A DNA stretch of 64,000 nt, from positions 13,896,866-13,960,865 of the forward strand of contig CM074185.1 of assembly GCA_037179385.1 (NCBI GenBank). The letters are read 5' to 3'. Positions within the stretch are counted from its first letter, which is position 1; every line of letters begins with the position of its first letter. Under the pieces are notes generated by a model. It was not told the DNA's origin. It saw only the letters and a list, made by a program, of their open reading frames with translations, and did not search any database. This stretch comes from Holothuria scabra (taxonomy: Eukaryota > Echinodermata > Holothuroidea > Aspidochirotida > Holothuriidae). Shown here one piece after another: positions 1 through 13,300 of this stretch. Made by a program: the position numbers and the translations under genes.

Positions 1-1271
1 ATTCGTCAACAAAAATAACTGTTAGGTTGTGTTGTTGATTAAAATATTAACACAAACATTTGGCAATACCCAGTTTGAAACCAAAATGAAATTATCCTGC
101 CTTCCGTCCCACAGTATCACCATATATCAGCCCATGCAACACCTTATACAGTATGCAGTATGCACTGTTTAATAGTGCACGCACGGCCCACAGACTGCAA
201 ATTCTTTATCTCTGGGGAAAATGTACAACCCTTAGTTTAAGTGATCATTCCTTACTTTAAGGGATCTTTCCTTACTGTGGTTTCTTCCTTAGTTCTATGT
301 AAAACCTCGTTGTTAAGGCTGTGTATGTCCCATATAATCATAACTCATCATAAATTCACACAGTAAGTTGTCTGTATGCACAGTGAAAATCCAGAGTTAA
401 GGTAAAGGTTGTATTAAAAATGGTGGAATCGATGGAAGGAGAAATGGGTGGATTTATTTTGGTTACTGTAAAGGTTGAGATGAGATACCAGAGTATTAAT
501 GGAGAATGACTATAAAGAAATGTGGTAAATAAAGTCAGAGAAGAGGTTCCTGAACCACAATTACTGTAACCCAATCAAACATTCACCTGCATTAATGTGC
601 AAGATAATGTGGGGGCCATGTGTGGCTTAGGTTCCTTTCCACCCGACTTTCCTACCCAAGAGTTGAGAACCGGTACAGCCTCAATACCAGTTCTGTGTGT
701 TTTACAGTATCGGTACCGATATTTTCACGGTACTGCCCAACCCTACTGTATATGGTCTCTATTCACGAGGCCAGCCTGGCTAAAGAGACTTGTGCTTCAG
801 GTTAGAAAGTAGTACTGTATATTGAGGATCTTTGGTAGGATTTGTGTTATGTTTAGAAATAAATCGTTGATAGGGTACAGTACTGTAGATAATCTTTAAT
901 CTACTATATTCTGTAGTAACCCTTCTTTCAACACCATTTCTTCAAATACTGCACCCCTGTATCTACTGTACCATAGATCAGCTGTGCTAGGTTAAATGTT
1001 TGCTTTCCTCACAATGATTACAGTTTATTAATTACTGGAAGAAGCTAATTACTTGAAGTGCAAAGTTCAGTTTACATTGTTTGCAAATTACTGTGATCAC
1101 AAACTGCTCCTTTGCTGTGTCAAAGACTAGACCCATAAATGCACAATGCACTATAGAGCTCTATTGAATACAGTACATCCACTGGCTTTGAATTTTGAGG
1201 AATAACTGGGATTGCTTACCATACAGCTGTAACTTAAGTCAAATCACTGTAAGGAGTAAGATTTTGTACAC

Positions 1272-1391
1272 ACTTGGTGCTCAGCATAAGCAATGGAGTA
1301 TGGGAAAACAAGCCAGTGAGCCACAACTGGAAAATAGGCCCTGGTCAGCTTGACTTGATCCAATCGGTTGGAAACTGGGCTGTAAAACTCC
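1272..1391 (+). repeat. tRNA-derived SINE, 3' body only
   Basis: It carries the family body: a 'cttggtgctcagcataagcaatggagta' type segment, then 'gccagtgagccacaactgga', then a tail close to 'ccaatcggttggaaactggg'. The tRNA-like head is missing. Other copies of the same body are listed separately. Confidence 0.75.
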
Positions 1392-1437
1392 AAGTACAGT
1401 AACCTAACCTAACATACAGTAAAACAGCACAGGTCTA

Positions 1438-1875
1438 CAGGGTTCAAAATTCGACTTTCCCACTCTAAGGCCAAAATGGCCTTCGTAACCAACAAATTTT
1501 TGGTTAAACGAAGGCCAAAATTCTCTCATTCAAGGCCAAAATGTAATACACTTGTAAGAAGAACAGGACAAGGGATTGTACAGTAGGCTATGAATGATTG
1601 ATTTGCATAGCATGTGAATCAAATATCAACAGAACAGTATGAAAATGAAAGAAATATTGGTTCACATGCACTGCATTGTGATGCTCCTGCAAAAATGAAA
1701 TGATGAAAGTATTGCACTCGGTATTTACAGTAGTTCAACACATACAGAGCAGCTTGACTTACACATCGTCAGCCAAAAGTGGCCTTCGATAAGTGTTTGA
1801 AAAATGCCTGTCCAAGGCCAAAACCAAATTTACGGCAGCCATGGCCTCCATGGCCTTCGTGAATTTCAAGGCCTG
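1438..1875. mobile_element. hAT-like non-autonomous remnant
   Basis: The ends resemble inverted CAGG(G/C)..TTGAAATTC hAT termini: CAGGGTTCAAAATTC at the left and the complement of CAGGCCTTGAAATTC at the right. GGTCTA lies just outside both ends, so the target duplication may have been GGTCTACC with a 2-base loss on the left. The interior repeats GGCCAAAA/GGCCTTCG motifs in both orientations. There is no coding capacity. Confidence 0.4.
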
Positions 1876-2142
1876 GGTCTACCACACTCTTTAATTTCCT
1901 GAAGAGTGTGATTTCTAGCACACCTTGAAAATCAAATATAACTCAAGGTCTGCATCCAAATAAGTTAGCAAAATTCTTCTTGCATTATATGTACTGTACA
2001 GTAATGCAGTGTGTAATGACTACCCCTTGGACTGTTGTTTATAAACACCATTTGCTTTACTGTAAGTCATTTTATTTTTATGCACTTTGCCTGGTTTTGA
2101 ATAGTTAAATTGTATCAGCGATTAAAGTTTAGTAACTTTAGG

Positions 2143-3986
2143 TAGCCATTAGATGGGTCCATCAGCCTTAAATTGTCTTCATCTATTGTCTATGTATTAA
2201 AAACCCCCAAATTCAGTGAAATTGAGGGAATCAAGATACATTTTAGTAGTGTGCGACCGATTATGCTATAATCGGTAATACCCGATTACGGATTATTTAA
2301 TTTAACAATCGGCCCGATGCCGATTACCGATCAGTGATTATTAGAAAGAGGGAAGTTACATGTTTGCCACTTTAGTATGTGCCCCTTGCTTCGTGCGTAT
2401 CGTATTACCATAACCAGTCTAGGATGGAAATATTGGGAATAGTTCTGTTCGTTTCACGAACGGGATGTCATTTTTGTAGGCAAAATAGTTTCACTTCAAA
2501 AGTGGAGATACAAATCAACCCTTAATACTGTACAATTGTTTGCAGTCGATGTCACATGCCCTTTAATAATTTAGTTCTAAGGCCAACATCATGCTCTGTC
2601 TAGTTTTCATCCCCCAGTCATGTCAGAACATTGCATTCTTTTACTGTACTCGGTTTTAGTTGCGTTAATGTACTGTAGCTACTCTCCCGCTTTTAATAAC
2701 GAACCCCATGTAAAGCAATCATGATAATCTTAGCAGTTCTGGGCACCTGTATAGAGTATCTTATGGTTCCTTTCCAATATAAATATCCCCGTTTATTTTT
2801 AGCAGTTCTTGTCCATAACTTCTGTCTTGTTTAAAAAGAATCTGCAACTGAAATGCACATGAGTCTGATCCCCAAAAAATCCACTGAGATTTGCGATGCC
2901 GTTTTTAGGTGAATTTAGCACGGGGCTCTCCCGGCTTGGCTAGCCGGCATTACAAGCACGATCGTCGTAACACAAACTCAGCGTGAAAATTTGTCTCAAG
3001 ACCGAGTATTTTCACACACTAAATCACATAGGCAAAGGCACGAGTTGTGATTGGCTGCCTAGAATCAATGCAATTGAACCAATCACGAAGCAGGGGCCAA
3101 TTTAAATTTTGCAATGGATCTTTTGCATATGATGTCACCGAGCAAAATATTATGCCTTGTTTGGCGGTAAAAACAGACACGCACGTAAGTCTAGTGCATG
3201 TGTGGGCCAAGAAGTTTGCTGCAAGAGACCACGTGCATTACTGTTTTCGTTTGCAGTGACGTCGTATGACAACATTGCTTAGTCCTACCGTAAATAACAT
3301 TACGGAAGGAATGCTGGGAATGCCTTAATTTATGCAAGGTAATAACCACCGAACTTCACAAGATTCTAGGTGCCTAGTATACAAAACGTGCACAGATATG
3401 TATGCATAGCTTGGGAATGTGAAAAAAGGGCGAAACACCGCAGCTAGACAGTACTATGTGTTTTGTGCAGAACAGTTTGTACAGCAACTTACGCGGCGCT
3501 TTCTGCGAGACAGCAAAGAATACACCTTGAATGCACTTCTAAATCGAATTCAAATTAATACTACCGGGTAATAGCAGAAAACATCAAACGATCATTCCCA
3601 TGGCAGGGGTAAAATTTATACGTTTGTGATTATCAATGCATCCCGTTTTGGTGGGAAGTTAAAGGATTGAGTATTTACGGGAATTTTAACGAAATTAAGA
3701 GCAAGTTTCAAGTATATTTAGCCCCTTTTTCCAGTTTGCAAATACTGGTGGTGGTGATCGGTTGAATGGCAGAATTTTACCGATGCCGATTATTTACCGA
3801 TAACGGAATAATCGGCCCGATGCCGATTACTTAACAGATGATCGGTCGAACACTACATTTTAGTGTACAACCACCCATGGTACAGGTACAGTAAGCAAGG
3901 AAATTAAAAGGCTAAACTTAAGGTAATGGACCCCAGCTATCTCCAACTAAAATCAGCCCCTCGTTTGACTGTCCGGATTTGTCTAC
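2143..3986. repeat. MITE with TATAGACGAATCCGGAC-type ends, split by a hAT element
   Basis: The two halves are 2143–2246 and 3864–3986. They match the intact copy at 59622–59883: '(t)gggtccatcagcct', 'attcagtgaa', 'ttttagtgtacaacc' and 'gtccggatttgtcta' occur in the same order. The left terminal repeat is eroded. The halves are separated by the element at 2247–3855. Confidence 0.75.
2247..3855. mobile_element. Non-autonomous hAT element, 1.6 kb, with 8-bp target duplication
   Basis: The element starts TAGTGTGCGACCGAT and ends with the near-complement ATCGGTCGAACACTA, giving about 15-bp inverted ends of hAT type (TAGNG). It is flanked by an exact 8-bp duplication, CATTTTAG, at 2239–2246 and 3856–3863, which is the hAT target-site length. 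Removing it restores the sequence seen at the same place in the intact MITE at 59622–59883. Both ends carry dense subterminal CCGATTA/TAATCGG motifs in both orientations, a plausible transposase-binding arrangement. No open frame resembles a transposase, so it would need a helper. Confidence 0.8.
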
Positions 3987-4207
3987 TGTATATGTGCAGG
4001 AAAACAGGAAAGTTAGATCCTTTTCAGTTTGTTGTCTAATGATCTGCTCCCTATGTCTTTGGAACTATATGACTACATTCATTTTTGCCTCTTGGCACTT
4101 TGACAGAGAGAAGATCTGAGTTTAAAAAAATAAAACAGTTTGTATAACGTTACATTAATAAGCCAAAAATATTTTGATATATTTTGTTCTGTGTTTTCTT
4201 TTTTCAG

Positions 4208-4268
4208 ATATTTGCAGCAGAGAGCTGAAAATATCCAGAGGTGCACAGTAGTACTGTAAGTCACCACA
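4208..4268 (+). other. Probable 5' UTR segment of V-ATPase a exon 1
   Basis: A good 3' splice site (T-rich tract ending in cag at 4207) lies 61 bases upstream of the start codon, so an upstream untranslated exon probably exists. The start context CACCACAATGGG has a purine at −3 and G at +4. Transcript data would decide whether this is an acceptor or part of a longer first exon. Confidence 0.45.
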
Positions 4269-4385
4269 ATGGGTTCTTTATTTCGAAGTGAGGAGATGTG
4301 TAAAGCCCAGCTGTACCTGCAGTCTGAGGCAGCGTATGCATGCGTTTCAGAACTTGGAGAACTGGGATTGGTCCAGTTCAGAGAT
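4269..4385 (+). CDS. ATP6V0A1: V-ATPase a, coding exon 1 (residues 1–39)
   Basis: It begins [10 protein letters not shown] and ends at ..GLVQFRD, the invariant N-terminus of a subunits. The ATG lies exactly where the family starts and has a good start context. The donor GTAAGT is at 4386, phase 0. Confidence 0.95.
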
Positions 4386-7300
4386 GTAAGTACAATATAG
4401 AGAACCATAGCTACAGTATAGTTTCAGGCAGTAGCTCATCATATCATGCTTTTGGCTAATAGCAATATGTACCAAAGTCAAGTATGGAATCCTATACAGT
4501 AGATAGTTCTCAGTTAGTTATAGTTAGTTAGATGGAGTTTTACGGCCCAGTGTCTGGATCTGGAAAAATACTGCACAACACTCCTGGTGGAGTCAAACGT
4601 GCAGGGTTGAGTGTGCGCATGTACTTAGTCATCCCGTCTGAGGATCCTCAAGGCTGCGCTCTTGAACTGCTTGGGGTCCTCGAGATCTGTAATGTTCTGG
4701 GGGAGTAGGTTCCAGTCTCTGACGGTCCGAGGAAAGAAACTGTATTTGTAGCAGTCCTTATTGGTTGGTATATTTGTAAAGCTATTAGAATGGTGATGCC
4801 TGGAGGGCTGCCGGACTGGTTGTAGGTTGTTGATTGGCAAGGCTAGGAGGCCCAATCTGGCTTTGTGAAAAATTGCTAGCCTGCTGGCAGTACACCTGTT
4901 TTTGAGACTATCCCACCCTAGGTCATTTAACATTTCAGTCACAGTACTATGGGGGGGAATAGTCATTGTAAACAAACCTAGCAGCCCTACGTTGAATTTG
5001 CTCAAACTTATTGGATAGGGAAACAGTGTAGGGATCCCAGATAGAGGATGAATACTCCAATAAAGGCCTAACAAGTGTGAGATAGGCATTAGCTTTAACA
5101 CTCCTGGGGCAGGAGTATAAGTTTCTTTTAATAAAAGCCAAAGATCTATTTGCTGACGAAGTGATGCGATTAATATGTCTATTCCAGGTAAGGGTATTAG
5201 AGATGTCAACTCCCAGATAAGTGTGGCAATCCGTAGACTCCAGAGTATCATTATCTAGAGTGTAATTAAAAAACTTCGGATTCCTTGAGTGAGTAATCCT
5301 CGTAGAAAAGCACTTCTTGGTATTAAAGTGCATTTGCCATTTGTTTTGCCACTCAGAGAGGGTGTTTAGATCATTTTGGAGTTGAACCTGGTCAAGATTA
5401 TTCTTTATCTGTCTATAAATGTTTCCAACCAATTGGTTCAAGTCAAGCCGCCCACAACCTTTTTTTCCAGTTGTGGCTCACTGGCTTGTTTTCCCTACTC
5501 CATTGCTTATGCTAAACACCAATCACAATGGCAGCAGGTTCCATTTTTAGTCTTCGGCATGACCCGGCCAGGACTGAAACTCCCAACCTCCCAACTGCAA
5601 GTCTGACCATGCAGAGGACATCAGAAGGGCAAGTTATATTTTTATCATGGAGTATTTTATACATGCCTGAGGGAAAACTTGGTATATAATTACTGGCTTA
5701 TTTTGAGACATGGTGGATGCTAACCCCTATTTTTGACGTCCTTGAGAATTACAGAGTGTCCTACTAGCAACAGTGTCTGGAATTGCAAAGTTATCCAGTG
5801 GTCCTGTTTGCCTTTCAGGTTACCACTATACATTTTATGTTAATGTTGATGCAAACATGGAGTCACACATGGAACCTTGTACATGCATGTTACACACTGT
5901 GCATTTGCATACATGTGTTGTACCAGCATGTTCAGATTCCCTGCCTGATAGTTCCTTGCAAGAAACAGTCACTGGGAAAGTTCATAGATCAGTAGATCTG
6001 CTGAGCAAGTACCCCACCAACTGACCTAGTACAAAGAAGGTATACTGTGGTATAAAGACAGATTTCTGTAAAAACCAACAAAACATATTTGAAACTTAGA
6101 GAAATGCTAGTGTGGTGAACAAGTAATGAAAAACAAAATAATTTTGAAGCCTGATTTAGCGTACATGGCATGCTGTGTACTCTCTAATGTTAAAGAATAC
6201 TTTCACCTGGCTTTGATTGACTGCACTGTCAGAGGTCTCACTCGTCTCCAAATGTGATTTTTGGTTTTTTGTTTGTTTGTTTGTTTTTGTTTTTGTTTTA
6301 TTTTTGTTATTTTTTGTTTTTGAAATGAATTGGAATTACAATAGAAGTAGGAAATATTAGTGTACTGTACACACAATTTTCAAGAGAGGTACAGTATTTG
6401 ATCCATGCAGGGTATACTACTTTGAGAAAAACAAGCAATTACGCCTACTTTAAAAAAAGTAAACAAACAAGCAAACAAACTGAGAAACAAAATTGTAACA
6501 TCAAAACAGCATACTGTACATTTCTGTCAGCTAACATTACTGTGCAATAATTGCATTAGGGTGCAAAGGAGTAAAAGTACAGTATTAGACCAGGTACATG
6601 GGTTACATCATCATTTGTGCAGGGCTGAATATTCATCTCAATCCAGCTAGCATCTATTTTCCTTGGGTTGCTCCATTAACAGTTTAGGGTAAGAACAAAT
6701 CTTCATCTAAGTACAGCTTATGCAAGTTCTATATACTCTCATGAGAAAGATTTTGATGTAACTTAGTGCCAGTTCAAAATGAAGCTATGCAGCAAAATGG
6801 CATTCATAGTGAGTAATATTCAAGCTAAAATAGTTTCCAACACTAAAATAATACCTGCATAATAAAGTTACCCTATATAAAACATTAGATATTTTACTGT
6901 ATGTCCCTGGATTAATGAGTTTTGTGCTTCCCTAAATATACACACTAGTGAGACTCGGCACTTGGTTAAGACTGTAGTTGAATGGTTGTTGTGCAGATTT
7001 TATGTGTTTCCAGTACCTAATGAAATATTTGAATGTATAGTAGGGTAGATGTACAATTTACACTCAATATTTTGTGTTTATAATTTCTCTACATGTGAAT
7101 ATTTAGCCTAGTAGAACCCCCTCTTCCCCTACCTTTGTTGTATGTATTTAACTGTAGGCTTGCTAAGAATGAGATGAATTCCACTAGGGAGAGGTCAAGA
7201 CCTGCAGTAGCTTTATAATTTATAAGGGGCAAGTGCTCCCCATTAGCCACCTCTCACAATGGTGGGGATATTCTATAACCCCCAACCCACATGGGGGATA

Positions 7301-10300
7301 CTTTGAAAAGAAAAGGAAAATTGTCTCATTTGGCTGTTGTTTCAATAACATTTTGTTTGACAGCTCTTGTCTTTTACCGTATGTTCAAGTCTATTAAAAT
7401 GTAAACATTAATGTAGCAGACTCTAAACAGTGTTACTGTACACTGATTTCTTACTGAGAGAATGAAAACATGGGTTTGTATATGGTTTCCATTTCATTTC
7501 ATTTATTGTTTCTTTTCACAACAATGTGTCCTACATGTGAAAAAGATCATTTACATCATATGTAAGAAAAAAATTGTGAAAAGAAAAGTGGGTTGAAAAA
7601 ACCATTGAGAGTTTGTTTAGAGCACACTCCCCACAATCCAGTGCACGAAAAATTTAAAGAATGGCAAATACAATTTTTCACTTTCTCTTAATGGTACATG
7701 TTTTTATGTCCTGTTACTCTATCTGTTAAAGAAAAATTGAAACAAATCAACTCATTGTAGATTCAGAAGCATAAAACAATTGGTTGAAAGGTGAACTTCT
7801 TGAACAGAACAGGTACCTGTACTGTCATACAGTATGCATCTGTCATTTTCATTTTTACTTTCGCAGCTCAATCCGGATGTGAATGCTTTTAAAAGAAAAT
7901 TTGTGAATGAAGTGAGAAGATGCGATGAGATGGAGAGAAAACTACGTAAGTAGTGCCACATCTTTAGCGCTCCCCCTCCCAGTTCTTGGGGTTAACTCAT
8001 TTCCTCTCCCATTGTCAACCCATGACATGTATGTGTACTCTTCTTTGTCTTGCACAATAGTATCATATGTGTGGTCTTAAGAAATAAAAGGAATAGCTGC
8101 CAACCATTCTGTTTTTGCCAGAATTATTCTGTTTTTGGGGAAAAAATATGACATTCTGTTTTTTCTTGTCAAATTCTCTTTTTTTTCTTAAAAATTCTGA
8201 ATTATAGGCCCATTTACCATACATAGTGATATGCATTGATAAGTTTGCAGTTTGCACTTCTAGTTCTGCATAATAAGCCATACATGTCCTGCACATACGA
8301 TATGTGTACTTCACTGCAGATGCCAGATGTCGCCCACAGCACTTGCATTCCTGTACAAGTGGAGTGAACTCAGTTTCCCCAGATCCCATTATTGTGACAT
8401 TGGCACAGATTGCACAACTTGTCAAAAAATGGTATGCTGTGTAGTTATTGTACAAGGTTGTAAGTTTTGTTTTGTAAGATTCTGTTTTTTGGCTAGAAAT
8501 TCTGTTTTTTTGCCATTTGAGTTCTTTTTTTTGGTTTGACAAGGTTGGCAGCTCTGTAAAAGCCAAGCCCATTAGAATCAGTGGTACACAGAAGAAAGAA
8601 AAACTAGTAGCCACTGGTACATAAACAAAGGAAAAAGGGCTTGGTACACCATGGAACCAACATTTTTCATACTGTGTACAATTTGTAAATTTTTCAGTAT
8701 CAGTGTTAATCAATGAGACTTTGAATGATCAGTGTAACATTATCAATGTGTGCATGCAGTAATATGAACACAAGTTGTATATGGATTGAAGATGATTCAT
8801 TTTGTTTAGTTGCTATACACGAATCCGGACAGCAAGTGATGGTCTGATTTCAGTCGGCCATAAGTGGGGTCCATCACCTTTAATCTTTCGATTCCCTTGC
8901 TTATCTCTATCATGGATTGTTGTACACTACATTGTATTGTAAATTCCTTCAATTTCACTGAATATGAGGGTTTGAAACTCATGCAGACAATATATAAAGG
9001 CGATTCAAGACTGATGGACCCCACTAATGGCTGTTCACAGTCACTAAAAACAAGCGCTAATCGGATTCGTCTGTATGCTTCACGTGAAAAATACGAACTG
9101 TTAGAGCTACAGTAGCATTTGCAAACTGTACGGTATGGGGGGCGGGCTAACTGTCTCACATATAAAATTTAGTAGCATTTGGCATGATGGTAAAATCAGT
9201 TGGTTGCATTTCTTAAATTTGGGAATACATGAGCCCCCAGTTCAGTTGCATTGTACAGCACCAGTCAGTAAAAAATAAGGGGGAACAAGTTAAACTGAAA
9301 TGTTGCAGTTACTGTAGTTCTTACCGTGAAGTTTCCAACCAATTGGTTCAAACCAAGCTGCTCACAGCCTTTTTCCCAGGTGTAGGTCACTTGTTTGTTT
9401 TCCACTCTCCATTGTTTTGCTGAGCACCAAGAACAGTGTCAGTAGGTAAATTTTAATCAGGAAACAATCACTTTCCATGTGGTTTTGCCTAATTTAGTAA
9501 TTGTAATTTACATATTCATAATTTGCATATACTCGGCAGAGTGCATGGTATTCATATGAAAACATTGTATTCATTATTATGTTTATCTTGTTGCCTAGGT
9601 TACCTGGAAAAAGAAGTCATGAAAAGTGAGATTCCTATCATTAACACTGGAGAAAATCCAGATGCACCAGCCCCAAGGGAAATGATTGACTTAGAGGTAA
9701 GGATAGATTCACTAGTTAAATAAGCTAGTTCAGTAATTCATTGTCACATGGAATTGTGGGGCACATCGAGTTCAGCACGTAGCATACAGCTACCCTTGTT
9801 TATGTCAGTACGTGAATACAACACTATCTATGTGTCTAGTCAAGGCAAATGAAAATAGGGGTCTGCGTCCTACTACTATTCGTTAGATTACAATGCAAAT
9901 TTTTACACCAAAAAGTCAATTCAGACATAATCTGCTACACAACACCACACTTGAGGTCTCTCCTTATGTTATTGATGGATTAAGAAAGAATGGTTCCACA
10001 AAATATTTGTGTAAACTCAAATTTTGGAATACGTGTTGAAAGTGCGGGATTGGTTTGTTTATCCCAACGATTTGAAGGAAGTGCTCATGTTCATAGCCAC
10101 CAATTCGAATTACCAAACTTGCTTATTAAAAAGTACCTTCAAATTTTTTTTTCTTGTTTACATTTTGTGAAATCAGTTAAGTGACATGGGCAGTATTTGT
10201 GTGTCTTTGAAACATACATGTATGGAAACCTTGGTGATTCTTGGGGCAGGAAGGAACAGGGGGTGTTTAGGGAGAAGTTCATAGTAATCTGGAAAGATGA

Positions 10301-13300
10301 AAAATGCACAAAATGAATGCAAGGTTTATGGAAGGTTCATTGGTGATGATACTAGTAACTACCGACAGGTAACTACTGTCAGGGATTTTGTTTGAAACTC
10401 AAAAATAAAGGGGGATTTATTAATGCCAAACCAGAAGTTTGAAGTAATGGTGCCCTTCGCCATGATACAGCTGGATTCAGGGAGAAAAAGTTTGCATCAA
10501 GACCTCTACAAGGTGCAATCAGAAGAGTTTTAAAGGGTATTTATTCATGTAAGTTTGAAAATTGATGCAAATGTGTCCTCTTCTTAAATAAAAAAAAAAC
10601 CAAGACACTGACAAATTTTCATGGAAATGAAAAAAGGGGATTTTAACCTCCTTCTTCTTGAAAGGGGTTGGGAAAATCCTTCATTACCCCCTAACCCCCC
10701 TCCTCACCTATTCATGGAAACTTGACTACTACCTGAAATGTTTCTTTGTTATTTACTGTATGTTCAGAATATCCATCACCATTTTAGGTATCTCTGGCCA
10801 TTAGCAGTCATAAAACTCTGTTCTGAGAAGCAGTTGGGAGTAAATTTTAATCTATATCCCCAAACCAACCAAGGAGTTTGGGAGAGTTTCTTGTAATGGC
10901 CAATAAGTAGTAAAAACATTGTCAGAAACTTTGTAAGCAGCTCATTAGGCTAACTCTTCCCATGCTCCAATAACCCTGATTTTGATGCCTTTTTCAGGGT
11001 ATTTCCACTTCATTAATTGGGCATTAAGATAAGACCCCCTGGCCCAGTGGACCACGAAATTGCAGATAGGGTGCACTTCACTTAAGCAACCATGAAGGTG
11101 CTATATGGAGAGCTTAGGGCTGGATTTCATCATGTAATCTCGGAAATGATGCTCTTAAAGCTTGATTTAACTAGAAAAGTGAGGATGTGGAATATGAAAT
11201 TCTGTTATAAAACTTCAGATGAGACAAGGCATATGATTGTTTCCTACTCTTAATACTAAAAGTCCTTAAGGGTAATTCTAATCTTGCAAGTTGGTATTCT
11301 TAAACTTGTGGATATAGTGTAAACCATGTCTGGTGTTTGTTACTGATATGATATTTGTTTGAAAACAATCCTTGTTTTCTTTGATACTCAAAAGAAAATG
11401 TCTTTAAAAATACTGAACATGCAAAAAACTTAATAGCTAAGACATGGATTAGTTGGAGCTTCAGTTTGTATAAGAGCGTTGTCATGAGAGACATGAAAAA
11501 GTTATCAAAATGTGGAAAAAAAAATTCAAGGCCTGGAAGAGTTTTGAATTTCAGGGAAGGTGTGTGGAGTCCTGGAAAAGTTATGGAAATTTTCACAAAG
11601 TGACATGTATCCAGTCTCTGTCATATGTACAGTAATGTCAAAATGTAATCCCTATTGTAATATCGATATTTATTGCTCACCTCACCTCAAATTTAATATA
11701 ATTTTATGAAGTCAAGAGGAAAGTCTTAGAAATTCTTTATTTGGTCCTGGGACAAGTGATGGGAAAGTGATGGAAATTGATGCCCCCAAAAGTGTAGGAA
11801 CCATGATATACCCCTAATACCCCAATTGATGCTCCCCAAAAGCACAGAAACCCTTATATACCCCAAATACCCCAATTGATGCCCCCAAAAGTGCAGGAAC
11901 CCTGATGTACCCCTAATAGCCCAATTGATGCCCCAAAAAGTACAGGAACATTGATATACCCCTAATACCCCAATTGATGCCCCCAAAAGCATAAGAACCC
12001 TGATATACCCCTAATACCCCATCATGATAAAGTTCATGGAATAATGGTAGTGCACAATAGTTGTCTGTGAAAATAAGGATGTGTGAAATTTGACCAATTC
12101 AACATAATTGAGGACAAAGTTCTCATCCGGTAAAATTTTATTTTTGTCAACAGGCAGTTTTTGAGAAGCTGGAGAACGAGATTCGAGAGGTGAACTCAAA
12201 CCAGGAGGCTCTAAAACGTAACTTTCTGGAGTTAACAGAACTCAAACACATTCTCCGGAAAACTCAACACTTTTTTGATGAGGTAGGTATCTGTGTATTT
12301 AATTGCTGGATGATGCACAGTTAGTTTGTTAGTTAGATCAGATTTAAGTCACCGACACTTATGTGTTATATGGTGTCGACCAGCTGCATGATCAAGTGGT
12401 TAGAGTATCAGACTTGCAGTCAGGAAGTTGGGAGTTTGAGTCCCGGCCAGGTCATGCAGAAGGTTATAAAAATGGAATGCACCTACAGCCATTGTGCATG
12501 GTTGCAAAAAGCAACATGGTTAAAGGCTGGGTGAAACTGACTGCATGGTCAAGTGGGTACAGCATCCAACAGGCAGCCAGGTTTTGGACTTTGCTTTTGA
12601 TTGGATCATAACTACTGAAGAACTTTGCTTTTGGTTGGATCATAACTGCTGAAGACTAAAAAAAATGGAACCCACTGCCATTGTGCTTTGTGCTCAGGGT
12701 AAGTCATGGAGTAGGGAAAACCGTCCAGTGTGCCACAACTGGAAAAATTGCTGGGGCCAGTCAACCGGCTGGCTGCTCTTAGCAGCAGAGAGGGAGGGCT
12801 TTATTTCTTGGCCAGGTCATGATAACACTCTGAGAATCTGGAATGTCAAACTTGTAATCTCGAATGTCAAACTTCAGACTTGTGAAAGGGAAATTGGAAA
12901 CATGGTTTTTGTAATTTTCCTTTCAAAACAGGCAGAATTTCATCACCAGCAGCTGCATGATGCTGATAAAGAAGAAGAACATCACTCACTTCTGGGAGAG
13001 GAAGGACCTAGAATGGGTCAGGCTATGAGATTAGGGTAAGTCTAAATCAGGGATTTCCAGTATTAGTGTTGGGAAAATATTCACTTTTTACCCCCATGAT
13101 AATTAAATATCTCAATAATTCAATAATTTTCCTGCAACAAGTTTCAGGTAAGTTTCCTCTGCCCAGAATGGACTAAGAGAGAAGTAAATAAGTCAATGCC
13201 AACCAATGAAACTTTTGCTTGTCTCATTTTGTTGTTCATGGGCTCTTTTAAACAGCTTATGGGATTATGAAAAAGATCACAGAATGCAGTTACTTTCATT

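Larger units (their letters stand above)
1..4207. other. Upstream repeat-rich region, no gene recognised
   Basis: No coding exon was recognised here. It holds a headless SINE copy (1272–1391), a hAT-like remnant rich in GGCCTTCG/CGAAGGCC motifs (1438–1875), and a MITE split by a 1.6-kb hAT element (2143–3986). The promoter and any untranslated first exon of the V-ATPase gene must lie here or further left. I could not place them. Confidence 0.6.
4386..7866. other. Intron 1 contents
   Basis: The intron contains a SINE split by a LINE fragment (4520–5614), a T/G-rich low-complexity tract (about 6245–6325), and a possible LINE 3' tail with TTTCATTTCATTT repeats at about 7490. The remaining sequence is AT-rich with no exon-like segment that I could see. 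Confidence 0.5.

Noticed and set aside
8063..8713. 216-codon minus-strand open frame with several Cys pairs
   Set aside because: It overlaps a hAT-like MITE with T-rich repeats and has no recognisable domain. The Cys pairs alone are not a zinc-finger pattern.
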